The notes below the pieces were generated by a model that searched no databases, was not told the origin of the DNA, and saw nothing but the letters and a program-made list of their open reading frames with translations. Shown one piece after another: positions 42,468-50,686 of a stretch of DNA of 64,000 nucleotides. Location of the stretch: contig CAISZM010000030.1 in the NCBI GenBank assembly GCA_903889965.1, positions 1-64,000 of the forward strand. Reading direction: 5' to 3'. The stretch comes from an uncultured Elusimicrobia bacterium. GTDB lineage: Bacteria; Elusimicrobiota; Elusimicrobia; Elusimicrobiales; UBA9959. Made by a program: the position numbers and the translations under genes. Position 1 is the stretch's first letter; every line of letters starts with the position of its first letter.

Positions 42468-43598
42468 CTATAAATTTTTATTATACCGGCCGCCCCGCGA
42501 GATCACAAGCGAGGAGGCCTCCAGTTCGAAAAGCGCGGCGGCGGCCCGCTGCACCGGCCAGTCAAGCTTTATTGTAACCTCGTCCGCGCTTAGCCCCCCG
42601 CTCTCCCCGGAGATGGCAGAGTAGGACTCCAGGGCGTCTGGAGAAAGCCCTTTAAGCGCCGCGGGCGGGGCGTACACTGATTCCGGGATGGAGCCGCGTT
42701 TAACCCCGGGCAGGGCTTCGTCCGGGAAACATGAAATAATATCCGCGCCGCACTCCGCGGGATAGGCCCCGTTCTTTATGAGGTAGTTGGGGCCGCGGCT
42801 GGCCGGGGAATCTATGGGCCCGGGCACCGCCAGCACCTCCCGCCCCTGGTCAAGGGCGAAACGCGCCGTGATAAGGGCGCCCGATTCGAAACCTCCCTCG
42901 ACTACAACGACCGCCAGCGAAAGCCCTGAGATTATCCGGTTGCGCCGCGGGAAATTGGGCGGCAGCGGTCCTTTATCTAGCGGGAACTCCGAAACAAGGG
43001 CTCCCCCCGACCCGACGATCGTTTCGGCCAGCCGTTTATTCTCGTCCGGGTAGATGCAGTTAAGGCCGGAGCCCAGCGCCGCCCAGGTCGCGCCTCCTGA
43101 CTCCACTGCGGCCTTATGAGCGGAGGTATCTATACCCCTGGCGAGCCCGCTGGCCACGGCAACCCCCGCGCCGGCCAACTCAGCTGCCAGCCGGGCGGCC
43201 ACCCGTAACCCGTAGGCCGTTGCCTTGCGTGTGCCGACAATGGCGGCCGCAGGCGCCGGCTTCAGCTCGCCGCGCACATACAGGACCAGCGGAGGATCGT
43301 ATATTTTTTTAAGCAGTTCAGGGTAAACCGGGTCGAGGACCGTAAGAACGGAGATACCGGATTTCCGGGCGGCCTCGAGCTCTTTTTCAGGATCGGCCGA
43401 GGCCGCTTGGGCGGCAAGGCGCTGCGCCGTTTCCAGCATCACCCCGCCCTGGGCGGCCAGCTCCTCAGGGGGCCTTTTAAGCAGTTCCGCCGCCCCGCCG
43501 TAAATATCTATAAGGCGCAGCAGCCAGTCGCTCCTGTGGCAGGCGAAGAAATTCAGCCTAACGCGCGCCAGCTTTTCAGTTTCCGCAGAAACCCCCAT
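42468..43598 (-). CDS. dprA: DNA-processing protein DprA
   Basis: This 376-residue protein protects and loads single-stranded DNA onto RecA during natural transformation. The Rossmann-like core is clear in AAIVGTRKATAYGLRVAARL, SGLARGIDTSAHKAAVESGG, PPNFPRRNRIISGLS and VEGGFESGALITARFALDQG. An N-terminal helical region and a C-terminal winged-helix-like segment (SADEVTIKLDWPVQRAAAAL) flank it. It is followed by topA and preceded by LysM and comM genes. With ComM, this suggests that the organism or its ancestors took up DNA, though no uptake machinery is in the window. Confidence 0.96.
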   Translation of the reverse strand: MGVSAETEKLARVRLNFFACHRSDWLLRLIDIYGGAAELLKRPPEELAAQGGVMLETAQRLAAQAASADPEKELEAARKSGISVLTVLDPVYPELLKKIYDPPLVLYVRGELKPAPAAAIVGTRKATAYGLRVAARLAAELAGAGVAVASGLARGIDTSAHKAAVESGGATWAALGSGLNCIYPDENKRLAETIVGSGGALVSEFPLDKGPLPPNFPRRNRIISGLSLAVVVVEGGFESGALITARFALDQGREVLAVPGPIDSPASRGPNYLIKNGAYPAECGADIISCFPDEALPGVKRGSIPESVYAPPAALKGLSPDALESYSAISGESGGLSADEVTIKLDWPVQRAAAALFELEASSLVISRGGRYNKNL

Positions 43599-43611
43599 AC
43601 TTCCCCCGGGG

Positions 43612-44433
43612 CTACCTTTTCTTGACCAGCTGGTCCTTGGTGACGGCCGTAGTGTAATCCAGCACTGTGGCTTTTACCACGGAACCTCTCACGCTGAGCA
43701 CCTCAAGGAGGCCCGTACTTTGTATTTCGCGGCCTATTTTTTTGCCCGCCTTATCCCGCGCGGCGCCGCCCTTCAGATAGGAAACCAGGTAGTCGCCCTG
43801 CCTGACGATATCCGGTTTGTTCATTGATACGGTGACCACAGAGCCCCTGGTAGAAAAGCTGTCCGCCATGCTTTCATCGTCGCCTTTTTCCTTGCCCGTG
43901 ATGATCCCGTCCGGCCTCCAGCCGTCCGCGACCACGGCGCCGGCGGAACCCCACTCCTTCTGGTGTTCGGGCAGCTCCTCGGAAAGATCGTCCGCTTCGA
44001 AGGCGGGCAGTTCCTCTTTGATCTGGTCGGGCGCTTCGGCCCTGACCGCCGCGGCGGCCGGAGCGGCGGGACCATCTTCCCTCGCGTACGGGATATCTGA
44101 AGCGGTGAATTCAGCTTCCTTGGCGGTATCGACTTCCCCCGCGAAAGACTCCCTCATCTCCTGGTTAAGCCCTTCGCCCAGGTCCGGGATGATAAGCTCT
44201 TCGCTGGGATAGATCCGGTCCGGGTTTGAAACAGTGTCAAGGTTGGCGTTGTATATCTTCCCCCATTTATAGGGGTCATTGTAGTACCTGCCGGAAAGGC
44301 CCCACAGAGTGTCGCCTGTGGTCACGACATGGGTCCTGTTGGCTGGGATATTCTCGCCGGCAGCAGCGCCCTGCTGGGCCTGAAGCAGCGCCGGACAGCA
44401 GGCCAGGATCGCGGTTAATATGAACTTTTTCAT
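43612..44433 (-). CDS. Secreted LysM-domain protein
   Basis: I start at the ATG at 44433, which has GGAGGACACA just upstream; the ORF-track ATG overlaps this ribosome site. The 273-residue protein has a signal peptide (KKFILTAILACCPALLQAQ). It has one LysM domain, from HVVTTGDTLWGLSGRYY to PSEELIIPDLG (residues ~33-85). LysM binds N-acetylglucosamine-containing glycans such as peptidoglycan. The middle is acidic and low in complexity (~90-165). The C-terminus looks like a small beta domain (RQGDYLVSYLKGGAARDKAG). It lies between comM and dprA. Confidence 0.85.
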   Translation of the reverse strand: MKKFILTAILACCPALLQAQQGAAAGENIPANRTHVVTTGDTLWGLSGRYYNDPYKWGKIYNANLDTVSNPDRIYPSEELIIPDLGEGLNQEMRESFAGEVDTAKEAEFTASDIPYAREDGPAAPAAAAVRAEAPDQIKEELPAFEADDLSEELPEHQKEWGSAGAVVADGWRPDGIITGKEKGDDESMADSFSTRGSVVTVSMNKPDIVRQGDYLVSYLKGGAARDKAGKKIGREIQSTGLLEVLSVRGSVVKATVLDYTTAVTKDQLVKKR

Positions 44434-44451
44434 TGTGTCCTCCATTAATGT

Positions 44452-45987
44452 CTAAATTCCGGTGGCCAGCCCCGAAGCCCTGTCGAGCATACGGTACTGC
44501 ACGGCTTCTATCACGTGCTCCCGCTTAAGGGCGGGGACGCCTTCCAGGTCCGCTATGGTGCGGGCTATCTTGAGTATTTTATCAAGCGACCGCGCCGAGA
44601 AGCCCAGCTTATTCATCGCCGTTTCCAGGACCGAAGCCGCGCCCTCGGGCAGGGCGCAATGCAGGCGCAGCTCCGCGCCCGTCATGAAGGCGTTGGCCCT
44701 GGTGCCGCCCTTAAATCGCCCGCGCTGTATTTCTATGGCCTTCAGGACGCGTCCGGCGACCGCAGATGAAGGCTCTCCTTTCGGCAGCGACTCCCAGTCG
44801 GAGTATTTCACGGCCGAAAGCTGCACCTGCAGGTCTATACGGTCCAATATGGGGCCCGATACCCGGGAGCGGTATTTGTGTACCTGCAGCGGCGTGCAGG
44901 CGCACTCGCGCGTTGGATGCCCGAGGTAGCCGCACGGGCAGGGGTTCATCGCGGCCACCATGAGGAAGCGCGCCGGATAGGCCACGCTTTCCTTCACCCT
45001 GGAAACGGTCACTTTCCACGCTTCAAGAGGCTCGCGCAGCGCCTCTATCGCCGGCCTGGAGAACTCCGGGAATTCATCCAGGAAAAGCACCCCGTTATGC
45101 GCCAGGGAAACCTCCCCCGGCCTTGGGCTGGAACCGCCGCCGATAAGCGCGGCATCGGAGATGGTATGGTGGGGTTCCCGGAATGGCCTTTCGCTTACAA
45201 GGCGCCCCGCGGCGCCAAGACCGCTGATGGAATAAAGCTTCGTCGTTTCAAGCGCCTCATCGAAGGTCATGGGCGGCAGCAGCGCACCGAAGCGTTTGGC
45301 CAGCATGCTCTTTCCGGCTCCGGGAGGACCGACAAGGATTATGTTGTGGAAGCCGGCGGCGGCTATTTCCATAGCGCGTTTTGCGAAAGCCTGGCCCTTT
45401 ACCTCGCTCATATCGGGGATCTGGTCCGCCGCCGGTTTGCGTTCCGGGGCCGCCGCACAGCATTCCAGTTCCCCCTCGCCCGCCAGCCAGGCCGCGACGC
45501 CCTTAAGCGTGGAAGCCGCCAGGCACTTGACGCCGGAAACGGCCGCCTCCGCGGAATTGCCCGCGGGAACTACGGCGGTCGCCCCCAGGCCCTTGAGGGC
45601 AAGAAGCATCGGCAGCACTCCGGCCACCGGCCTTACAGCGCCGTCCAGGGCCAGCTCGCCTATAAAGAACGTATCGCCCATCCTGGCAGCGGCCTTTTGC
45701 CCAATTTTCCCGGAGGCGGCGAGGACGCCCAGCGCTATGGGCAGGTCGAAATGCGTGCCGGTTTTTTTAATTTCCGCGGGAGCGAGGTTTACCGTTATGC
45801 GCTTCGAGGGAAAATCAAAGCCGGAGTTCCGCACGGCGGCCACCACGCGGTCCTTGGCCTCCTTAACGGCTGCGTCGGGCAGGCCTACCACGACGTAGGC
45901 TGGCAGGCCCGAGGCTATGTAAACCTCGGCGCTTACCTCCCTTCCGTCTATGCCCTTAAGGCACAGTGTGCGCAACTTGGATAACAT
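44452..45987 (-). CDS. comM: ComM/YifB family AAA+ ATPase (Mg-chelatase-like)
   Basis: This 511-residue protein has an N-terminal Lon-substrate-type domain (~1-170, including ADVY-like VYIASGLPAYVVVGLPDAAV). The Mg-chelatase-like AAA+ core follows: Walker A GPPGAGKSMLAKRFG, Walker B region GVLFLDEFPEF and the sensor segment MNPCPCGYLGHP. A C-terminal domain closes the protein. ComM is a hexameric helicase that promotes branch migration during natural transformation. The nearby dprA supports this role. It starts 51 bp after csgG on the same strand. Confidence 0.95.
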   Translation of the reverse strand: MLSKLRTLCLKGIDGREVSAEVYIASGLPAYVVVGLPDAAVKEAKDRVVAAVRNSGFDFPSKRITVNLAPAEIKKTGTHFDLPIALGVLAASGKIGQKAAARMGDTFFIGELALDGAVRPVAGVLPMLLALKGLGATAVVPAGNSAEAAVSGVKCLAASTLKGVAAWLAGEGELECCAAAPERKPAADQIPDMSEVKGQAFAKRAMEIAAAGFHNIILVGPPGAGKSMLAKRFGALLPPMTFDEALETTKLYSISGLGAAGRLVSERPFREPHHTISDAALIGGGSSPRPGEVSLAHNGVLFLDEFPEFSRPAIEALREPLEAWKVTVSRVKESVAYPARFLMVAAMNPCPCGYLGHPTRECACTPLQVHKYRSRVSGPILDRIDLQVQLSAVKYSDWESLPKGEPSSAVAGRVLKAIEIQRGRFKGGTRANAFMTGAELRLHCALPEGAASVLETAMNKLGFSARSLDKILKIARTIADLEGVPALKREHVIEAVQYRMLDRASGLATGI

Positions 45988-46038
45988 AAAAGCACATTCC
46001 CGCGCGCGGCCGTAAAGCGGAACGGGTCCGCGGCCGGC

Positions 46039-46977
46039 TTATTTAGCCATCCGGCAGATGTCGCCCGATTTGGCCGAAGCGCCTGACTTGTCGAACCGCG
46101 CCGCTGCGCAGTCTCCGGCGTCGCCGCACGGGCCGGTAACTTCGGCGCGGCCGAGATAATTCTCCACATGTCCTATTACCAGGTTGGAGCGCGGATCGCG
46201 TATCTCGGAGCCCTGGGCGTAACAGTCAAGCTTCATGCCGGCCATAACCCCGGACTCCTGCCCGGCGTTCAGGTATATCTGGCCGGGGGCCGGGGCGGCC
46301 GCTATCATGCAGGACCAGGCCTTTTTGTTGAGCTGGCTCGAAATATTTGTCACAAATTGCACCAGCGCGGCGCGCAGCGCCTCTCCCTCGAGAGTCTCGT
46401 CGTAACCGCCTTTCGTACCCATGCCGAGGAAGGACCCCTTGGTGGATTTCGCCTCACCCTTGCCGGAATCAGCAAGTATGATACGGCCGTCCTGCACGTC
46501 GATCAGCCTTATGTCGACCGTTACGTCGGCCACCTGCCGCTTGGACTGCGTCAGCAGGTAATCGGAGCCCTCTTTCTTTACGCCGAACTGTGAAATGGAC
46601 CCCACCACTATGGCCTCGAGGCCCAGCAGCTGCCCCATCTTGGCGGCGGTCTGGGGATCGGTCATCCCCTGGCCCTGGAGCTTCTGCTCCTCCATTATCT
46701 TGTTGATACGGTCGCGCTCGACCACTATGAATTTACCGGACTTGACCAGCTCGGTGACCAGTATGTCCGAGGCGGCTCCCCCCAGACGTCCCTGCCCGTA
46801 AGCCGACTTGTTTTCGAACTCGACCACGCCTATGCGCCGTTTAGGGCCGGTATATTTCGAATTCACCTGTTCCGTCTCGTTTACGCTCAGCGCCTGCTGG
46901 GTCTTGACCGACTTTGAAGGGGCGCAGGCCGCCATGAAGACCGCCGCCGCTGCAACCAGAAGTTTTTTACCGTTCAT
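46039..46977 (-). CDS. CsgG-family outer-membrane lipoprotein
   Basis: This 312-residue lipoprotein has the lipobox VFMAACAPS and a CsgG-type core: RIGVVEFENKSAYG, SDILVTELVKSGKFIVVERD and LGLEAIVVGSISQFG. CsgG itself makes a secretion pore for curli; many relatives are general outer-membrane lipoproteins of unknown role. A C-terminal ~80-residue extension, rich in Cys (MKLDCYAQGSE, GPCGDAGDCAAARF, GDICRMAK), is not part of classic CsgG. No curli subunit gene is nearby. It is the third of three consecutive lipoprotein genes, and CsgG next to DUF799 is a known pairing. Confidence 0.88.
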   Translation of the reverse strand: MNGKKLLVAAAAVFMAACAPSKSVKTQQALSVNETEQVNSKYTGPKRRIGVVEFENKSAYGQGRLGGAASDILVTELVKSGKFIVVERDRINKIMEEQKLQGQGMTDPQTAAKMGQLLGLEAIVVGSISQFGVKKEGSDYLLTQSKRQVADVTVDIRLIDVQDGRIILADSGKGEAKSTKGSFLGMGTKGGYDETLEGEALRAALVQFVTNISSQLNKKAWSCMIAAAPAPGQIYLNAGQESGVMAGMKLDCYAQGSEIRDPRSNLVIGHVENYLGRAEVTGPCGDAGDCAAARFDKSGASAKSGDICRMAK

Positions 46978-47010
46978 TTTTTTACCTCCGTCCGAATTAT
47001 GTCAGCTCAC

Positions 47011-47622
47011 TTACCTGCGCGGCAGGCCGTCCAGGGCCTGCCAGGCGGCCTTTTCCGCCTCACGCTTCAAAGGCACCTTCATCATATTGTCCGCCAGTTT
47101 GATTGCCATCTGCTCCACGAAAGCCCTGGTCGCTTCATCCCGGTCCAGGTACACCTTGATATCCTTGCCTGAACCTGAACCTTCGTAAAGGGTTTCCCCG
47201 GTGGCGGCCGAGACCAGCTTTACTTTCAGGGCCGCGGACTTGCGTATGACGAAACCGAGGTTCTGGAAATTAAAATCCTCCACTTCGCCGTAACAGAGCA
47301 GGTCGACGCCCAGCGCCGCGCCGATGTCCTTCGGCTTCACTCCTCCGGTCTGCCCGCCTTCCGAGATCCCCAAAGCTGAAAGTTTTGTATCAACATCAGC
47401 CGCCGGCAGGGGCGCGTATCCCCTTAAGGATAAATTTTCTGCCGCCAGCTTGCGCATTACGTCCGGCGCGCTTATATCCACCGCCTGGCTGTCAAAGGGC
47501 AGTACGGCCACTCTTAAGTCCGCGGCGGCGCTTAACGCGGGCGACACGAGATAGGCCGGTTTGACCGCGCAGGCGCAGGCCGCCGTCAGCAGCGCCATAG
47601 GTATCAGGAGACTGCGCGCCAT
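47011..47622 (-). CDS. DUF799-like (GNA1162-type) lipoprotein
   Basis: This 203-residue protein has a lipobox (LLTAACAC) and the core LRVAVLPFDSQAVDISAPDV to DLLCYGEVEDFNF. The order resembles DUF799 lipoproteins such as GNA1162, whose fold is related to the TolB N-terminal domain and to the CsgG nucleotide-like core. Genes of this family often stand next to csgG-like genes, as here. The protein is probably periplasm-facing at the outer membrane, but its exact role is not known. Only four bases separate its start from the preceding FlgT-like gene. Confidence 0.7.
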   Translation of the reverse strand: MARSLLIPMALLTAACACAVKPAYLVSPALSAAADLRVAVLPFDSQAVDISAPDVMRKLAAENLSLRGYAPLPAADVDTKLSALGISEGGQTGGVKPKDIGAALGVDLLCYGEVEDFNFQNLGFVIRKSAALKVKLVSAATGETLYEGSGSGKDIKVYLDRDEATRAFVEQMAIKLADNMMKVPLKREAEKAAWQALDGLPRR

Positions 47623-47625
47623 GGC

Positions 47626-48726
47626 TTACCTGGCCAGCGAAAATGAGACTTCCCGGGCGGCTACCCCGTCCAACTGAAGTCCAAGCGAGTCTCCCTTCAG
47701 CACGAAGCTCGCGAACTCCTGGGGGTCCGGCCGGAGCGGTATCACGTCGAAATACGCCGTACCGTCCGAGTAACTGTCCAGGCGCAGGCCCTTCAGGCCG
47801 AAACCCAGCAGTTCCGCCTTGAGTTTTTCCAGGGTTTCAAATCCGTCCAGCCCGGCTACCTTGAGCCGTATCAGGGACTCCGGTTTCACCAGCCTGTCCG
47901 TCTTGACCGCGGTTTCATGCGCAAGCAGCTCGCCCGCGGCCGCCAGCGCTTTTTCAAAAGAGGCGGTCTCGGAAGAATCCACGGCATTAGCCTGGCTGGA
48001 GAGATTAAAAAGCAGTTTCCCGGATTTGGCGTCATAAACCCTGACGGAGGCTTCCGCCGTGGAAGGGTAAAAACCGGTGCTGAGGCCGGAGCCGGAGGCG
48101 CTGGCGGAAGCGGAGGCGGAAAACAACAGGTCCGCGCCGGAGGAGGCGGCCGCGCTCAACAGCAGGTTATCCGGCCCAGCCGGCACAGCTCCCGCGCGCG
48201 TGAACGGGAAATCCTTTATGCTGAGGACAGAACGTTTAACAAAAGCTTCCTTGAAGGCCTTAAGAAAGGCGGGAGCCGGAGCACCGCGGAACGCCAGGGC
48301 GGCCGAAGTGCCGGCTGCCGAGGGCCTGGGAAGGGAGCCACGGAGGTCTGCCGCCACCCTGGAATGATAAACCCACACTTTTTCCCTTACACGGTATGAG
48401 TCGCCGTCCCGGCTTTCATAAATTATCTTATGCTTCGCCACGTAAAGGCCGGCGTTGGCGAGCAGGCCGCTGTCCAGACGGGAATAATTTTCGGCCATGG
48501 AGGTCTCATCCATAAAAAGCTCCGCTACCCTGCGCACGGCCGCCTTCTCGGCTTCCATGCCTGCGCGCTCCCTTGATATAGCAAGGTCCCTGGAGTCGAA
48601 ATCGGCAGAGCCTTCCGCCGTCACCGCCTCCGGGGACGCCTTGTCCGGGTTAAGCGAGGGCGCGTGGGCGCAGGCGCCCAGCGCCGCCAGAGCGGCCGAT
48701 AGTATCATTGCAGTGTATATTTTCAT
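47626..48726 (-). CDS. FlgT-like / LPP20-like lipoprotein
   Basis: This 366-residue lipoprotein has the lipobox LAALGAC. A charged helical segment, ISRERAGMEAEKAAVRRVAE, recalls the N-terminal domain of FlgT and LPP20-type proteins. The middle contains a Ser-Ala low-complexity run (SASASASASGSG) and a beta-rich part ending VRVYDAKSGKLLFNLSS, similar in feel to FlgT middle domains. FlgT belongs to the flagellar H-ring of Vibrio, but no flagellar genes are in the window, so the link to a flagellum is weak. It begins 34 bp after the sensor kinase gene and sits 4 bp before the DUF799-like gene. Confidence 0.55.
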   Translation of the reverse strand: MKIYTAMILSAALAALGACAHAPSLNPDKASPEAVTAEGSADFDSRDLAISRERAGMEAEKAAVRRVAELFMDETSMAENYSRLDSGLLANAGLYVAKHKIIYESRDGDSYRVREKVWVYHSRVAADLRGSLPRPSAAGTSAALAFRGAPAPAFLKAFKEAFVKRSVLSIKDFPFTRAGAVPAGPDNLLLSAAASSGADLLFSASASASASGSGLSTGFYPSTAEASVRVYDAKSGKLLFNLSSQANAVDSSETASFEKALAAAGELLAHETAVKTDRLVKPESLIRLKVAGLDGFETLEKLKAELLGFGLKGLRLDSYSDGTAYFDVIPLRPDPQEFASFVLKGDSLGLQLDGVAAREVSFSLAR

Positions 48727-48760
48727 GTTGCCCCCTGTGCGGCCCTACGGCGGCCGAGGT

Positions 48761-50683
48761 CTATTTTTTAAAAACCGGCAGGGCGAAGCAGAAGCGGGAA
48801 CCTTTCCCCGGCTTGGACTCGACCCAGATCTTGCCGCCGTGCTTCTCGACTACCGATTTTGAAATTGCAAGGCCGAGGCCGGTGCCGGGCACCTGGTTCG
48901 CGCTGGCCTTGCCGCGGTAAAACTTTTCAAAAACCATCTTCTGCTCTCCGGGAGGTATGCCCGGACCGTTATCCTCTACGCAGATCATCACGGCCTCGCC
49001 CTTATCCGTTCCCGACACGTTAACACTGGCGCCCTCGCCGGCGTATTTGATGGCGTTTATCAGCAGGTTCTCTATCACCTGCCCTATCCAGCGGGTGTCC
49101 GCCTGGACTACCGGCAGGCCCGTGCCGAGGGAGCTGGAGATGGAGATATTCTTTTCGCGCGCCTTTATCAGCATGGAGGAAACGGAACCGCGCACCAGCT
49201 CCACCAGGTCAACCTTTTCGAACTCCATTTCCACCTTGCCGTTGAGGCGGGACAGGTCGAGCAGGTTCGAGATCAGGTGCGTAAGGCGGTTGACCGACTG
49301 GTCCACCACCGTGAGAAAATTCAGCTGCTGCTCGTTAAGCGGCCCGACTTCTCCGCTGAGTATAACGGAGACGAACCCCTTTATGGTCGTCAGCGGGGTC
49401 TTCAGCTCGTGGCTGACGGTGGAAAGGAACTCGTCTTTCAGCTTATTCAGCTGCGCCAGTTCCTGCGCGGTCCGGGAAAGGTTATCGTAAAGCGTGACCA
49501 TCTCTATGATAATGGCAAGCTCGTCGGCGATTATGGTCAGGAATTCCAGCTGGTCGGCGGTGAAGAAGTCCTTGCGGCGGCTGCCCACGCGCATCACGCC
49601 TATGATGCGTTCGTGCAGGGAGATGGGAACTATCATCAGGGAATGTATCTCCCAGAGTTTTGCGTAATGGGTCAGCACGTCCGGGTCGTTCTGTGCGTCC
49701 GCGGTGATAAAGGGTTTCCGGCTGAGGAAGGTGCGCACGGAGGCGGAGGAGTGGTTGCTGACGGGTATGCTGTAAAGCATCCGTTCGGATTCCGCTATGC
49801 CGTAAGAGCCGGGGCTGACCACGAGCTCGCCCTTGGCCTCGTCGAAAAGCAGGCAGGCGACCACGTCCGCCTCCACCATCTTGGCTACGATATTCAGGAT
49901 AGCCGCGCAGCCGCCCTGCGCGTCGGCGGGGCCGGTCACTTTGGTCACCACTTCGTAAAGGGCCTTGCGCTCCCGGGCCCGCTGTATCAGCCGGGTACCG
50001 GCAACGTCAAGTTCCTTAACCACGGCGCTGACCTCGTTTTTGAGGTGGTCGGTTTCTTTTTTAAGCGAGAAGACCTTGTCCGAGACCCTGGAGATAGCCG
50101 TCAGCTGCGAGGCCACGAAACGCAGGTAAGGCTGCGCCGCCTCGAAGGAGGCCGGGACGGCCGCCCCGAAAAGTATCAGGCGTTCCTCGCCGCCGCCGGC
50201 CGGCCGGAACGGGCAGAGCAGCGCGGACTTTATATCGAACACTGAAAACAGCTCCTCCATCTCGCGGTAATCGCCGGTCTTTACGTCGTCAAAACGCAGG
50301 ATCTCGCCGTCGGCCGCGCTGCGGTCGAAAGCGCTCCACTTGTAGGAGGCGATGAGCTTGGGCTCGACCTTGAAATGCTTCAGGTAGTTCACAAGGCGCC
50401 ACTGCCCCAGGCCTTTTTCAAAGACGAGCATCGAGCTGTCCGGGAAGGCCTTGTGAAGTTTTATCAGGTAGTAGTTGGTAATATCGCCGTAATGTTCCGG
50501 CTGCTCCGGCGCATAGGCGCGCTCCATCGTTTCCCGCGTAAAAAGCGTAAAATCGGACAGGGTTTTGCGCGATAAGTTGAGGCCGCGCTCCATGGGCAGG
50601 ACATACTTGAACTTCAGGAACCAGTAGGCGCCAAAGGCTCCCGCCGTCCCGATCACGCCCGCAGCGATCAGCTCGTTGAACAT
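48761..50683 (-). CDS. GAF-domain sensor histidine kinase
   Basis: This 640-residue kinase has one N-terminal membrane span (LIAAGVIGTAGAFGAYWFL, ~5-24). A region resembling a degenerate GAF domain follows (~60-205). A coiled-coil linker (~205-245) leads to a recognisable GAF domain (~250-400, ending near FFTADQLEFLTIIADELAII). The HisKA phosphoacceptor is STVSHELKTPLTTIKGFVS. The HATPase_c boxes are NLLINAIKYAGEG, DNGPGIPPGEQ and GTGLGLAISKSVVEKHGGK. With only one span and no periplasmic loop, it should sense cytoplasmic signals at the membrane. It starts 3 bp after the DnaA-like ATPase gene. No response regulator is adjacent. Confidence 0.93.
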   Translation of the reverse strand: MFNELIAAGVIGTAGAFGAYWFLKFKYVLPMERGLNLSRKTLSDFTLFTRETMERAYAPEQPEHYGDITNYYLIKLHKAFPDSSMLVFEKGLGQWRLVNYLKHFKVEPKLIASYKWSAFDRSAADGEILRFDDVKTGDYREMEELFSVFDIKSALLCPFRPAGGGEERLILFGAAVPASFEAAQPYLRFVASQLTAISRVSDKVFSLKKETDHLKNEVSAVVKELDVAGTRLIQRARERKALYEVVTKVTGPADAQGGCAAILNIVAKMVEADVVACLLFDEAKGELVVSPGSYGIAESERMLYSIPVSNHSSASVRTFLSRKPFITADAQNDPDVLTHYAKLWEIHSLMIVPISLHERIIGVMRVGSRRKDFFTADQLEFLTIIADELAIIIEMVTLYDNLSRTAQELAQLNKLKDEFLSTVSHELKTPLTTIKGFVSVILSGEVGPLNEQQLNFLTVVDQSVNRLTHLISNLLDLSRLNGKVEMEFEKVDLVELVRGSVSSMLIKAREKNISISSSLGTGLPVVQADTRWIGQVIENLLINAIKYAGEGASVNVSGTDKGEAVMICVEDNGPGIPPGEQKMVFEKFYRGKASANQVPGTGLGLAISKSVVEKHGGKIWVESKPGKGSRFCFALPVFKK

Positions 50684-50686
50684 TCG

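Noticed and set aside
47626-48726. Proof of a flagellar system
   Set aside because: Resemblance to FlgT is limited to a charged helix and general layout. No other flagellar gene is in the window.
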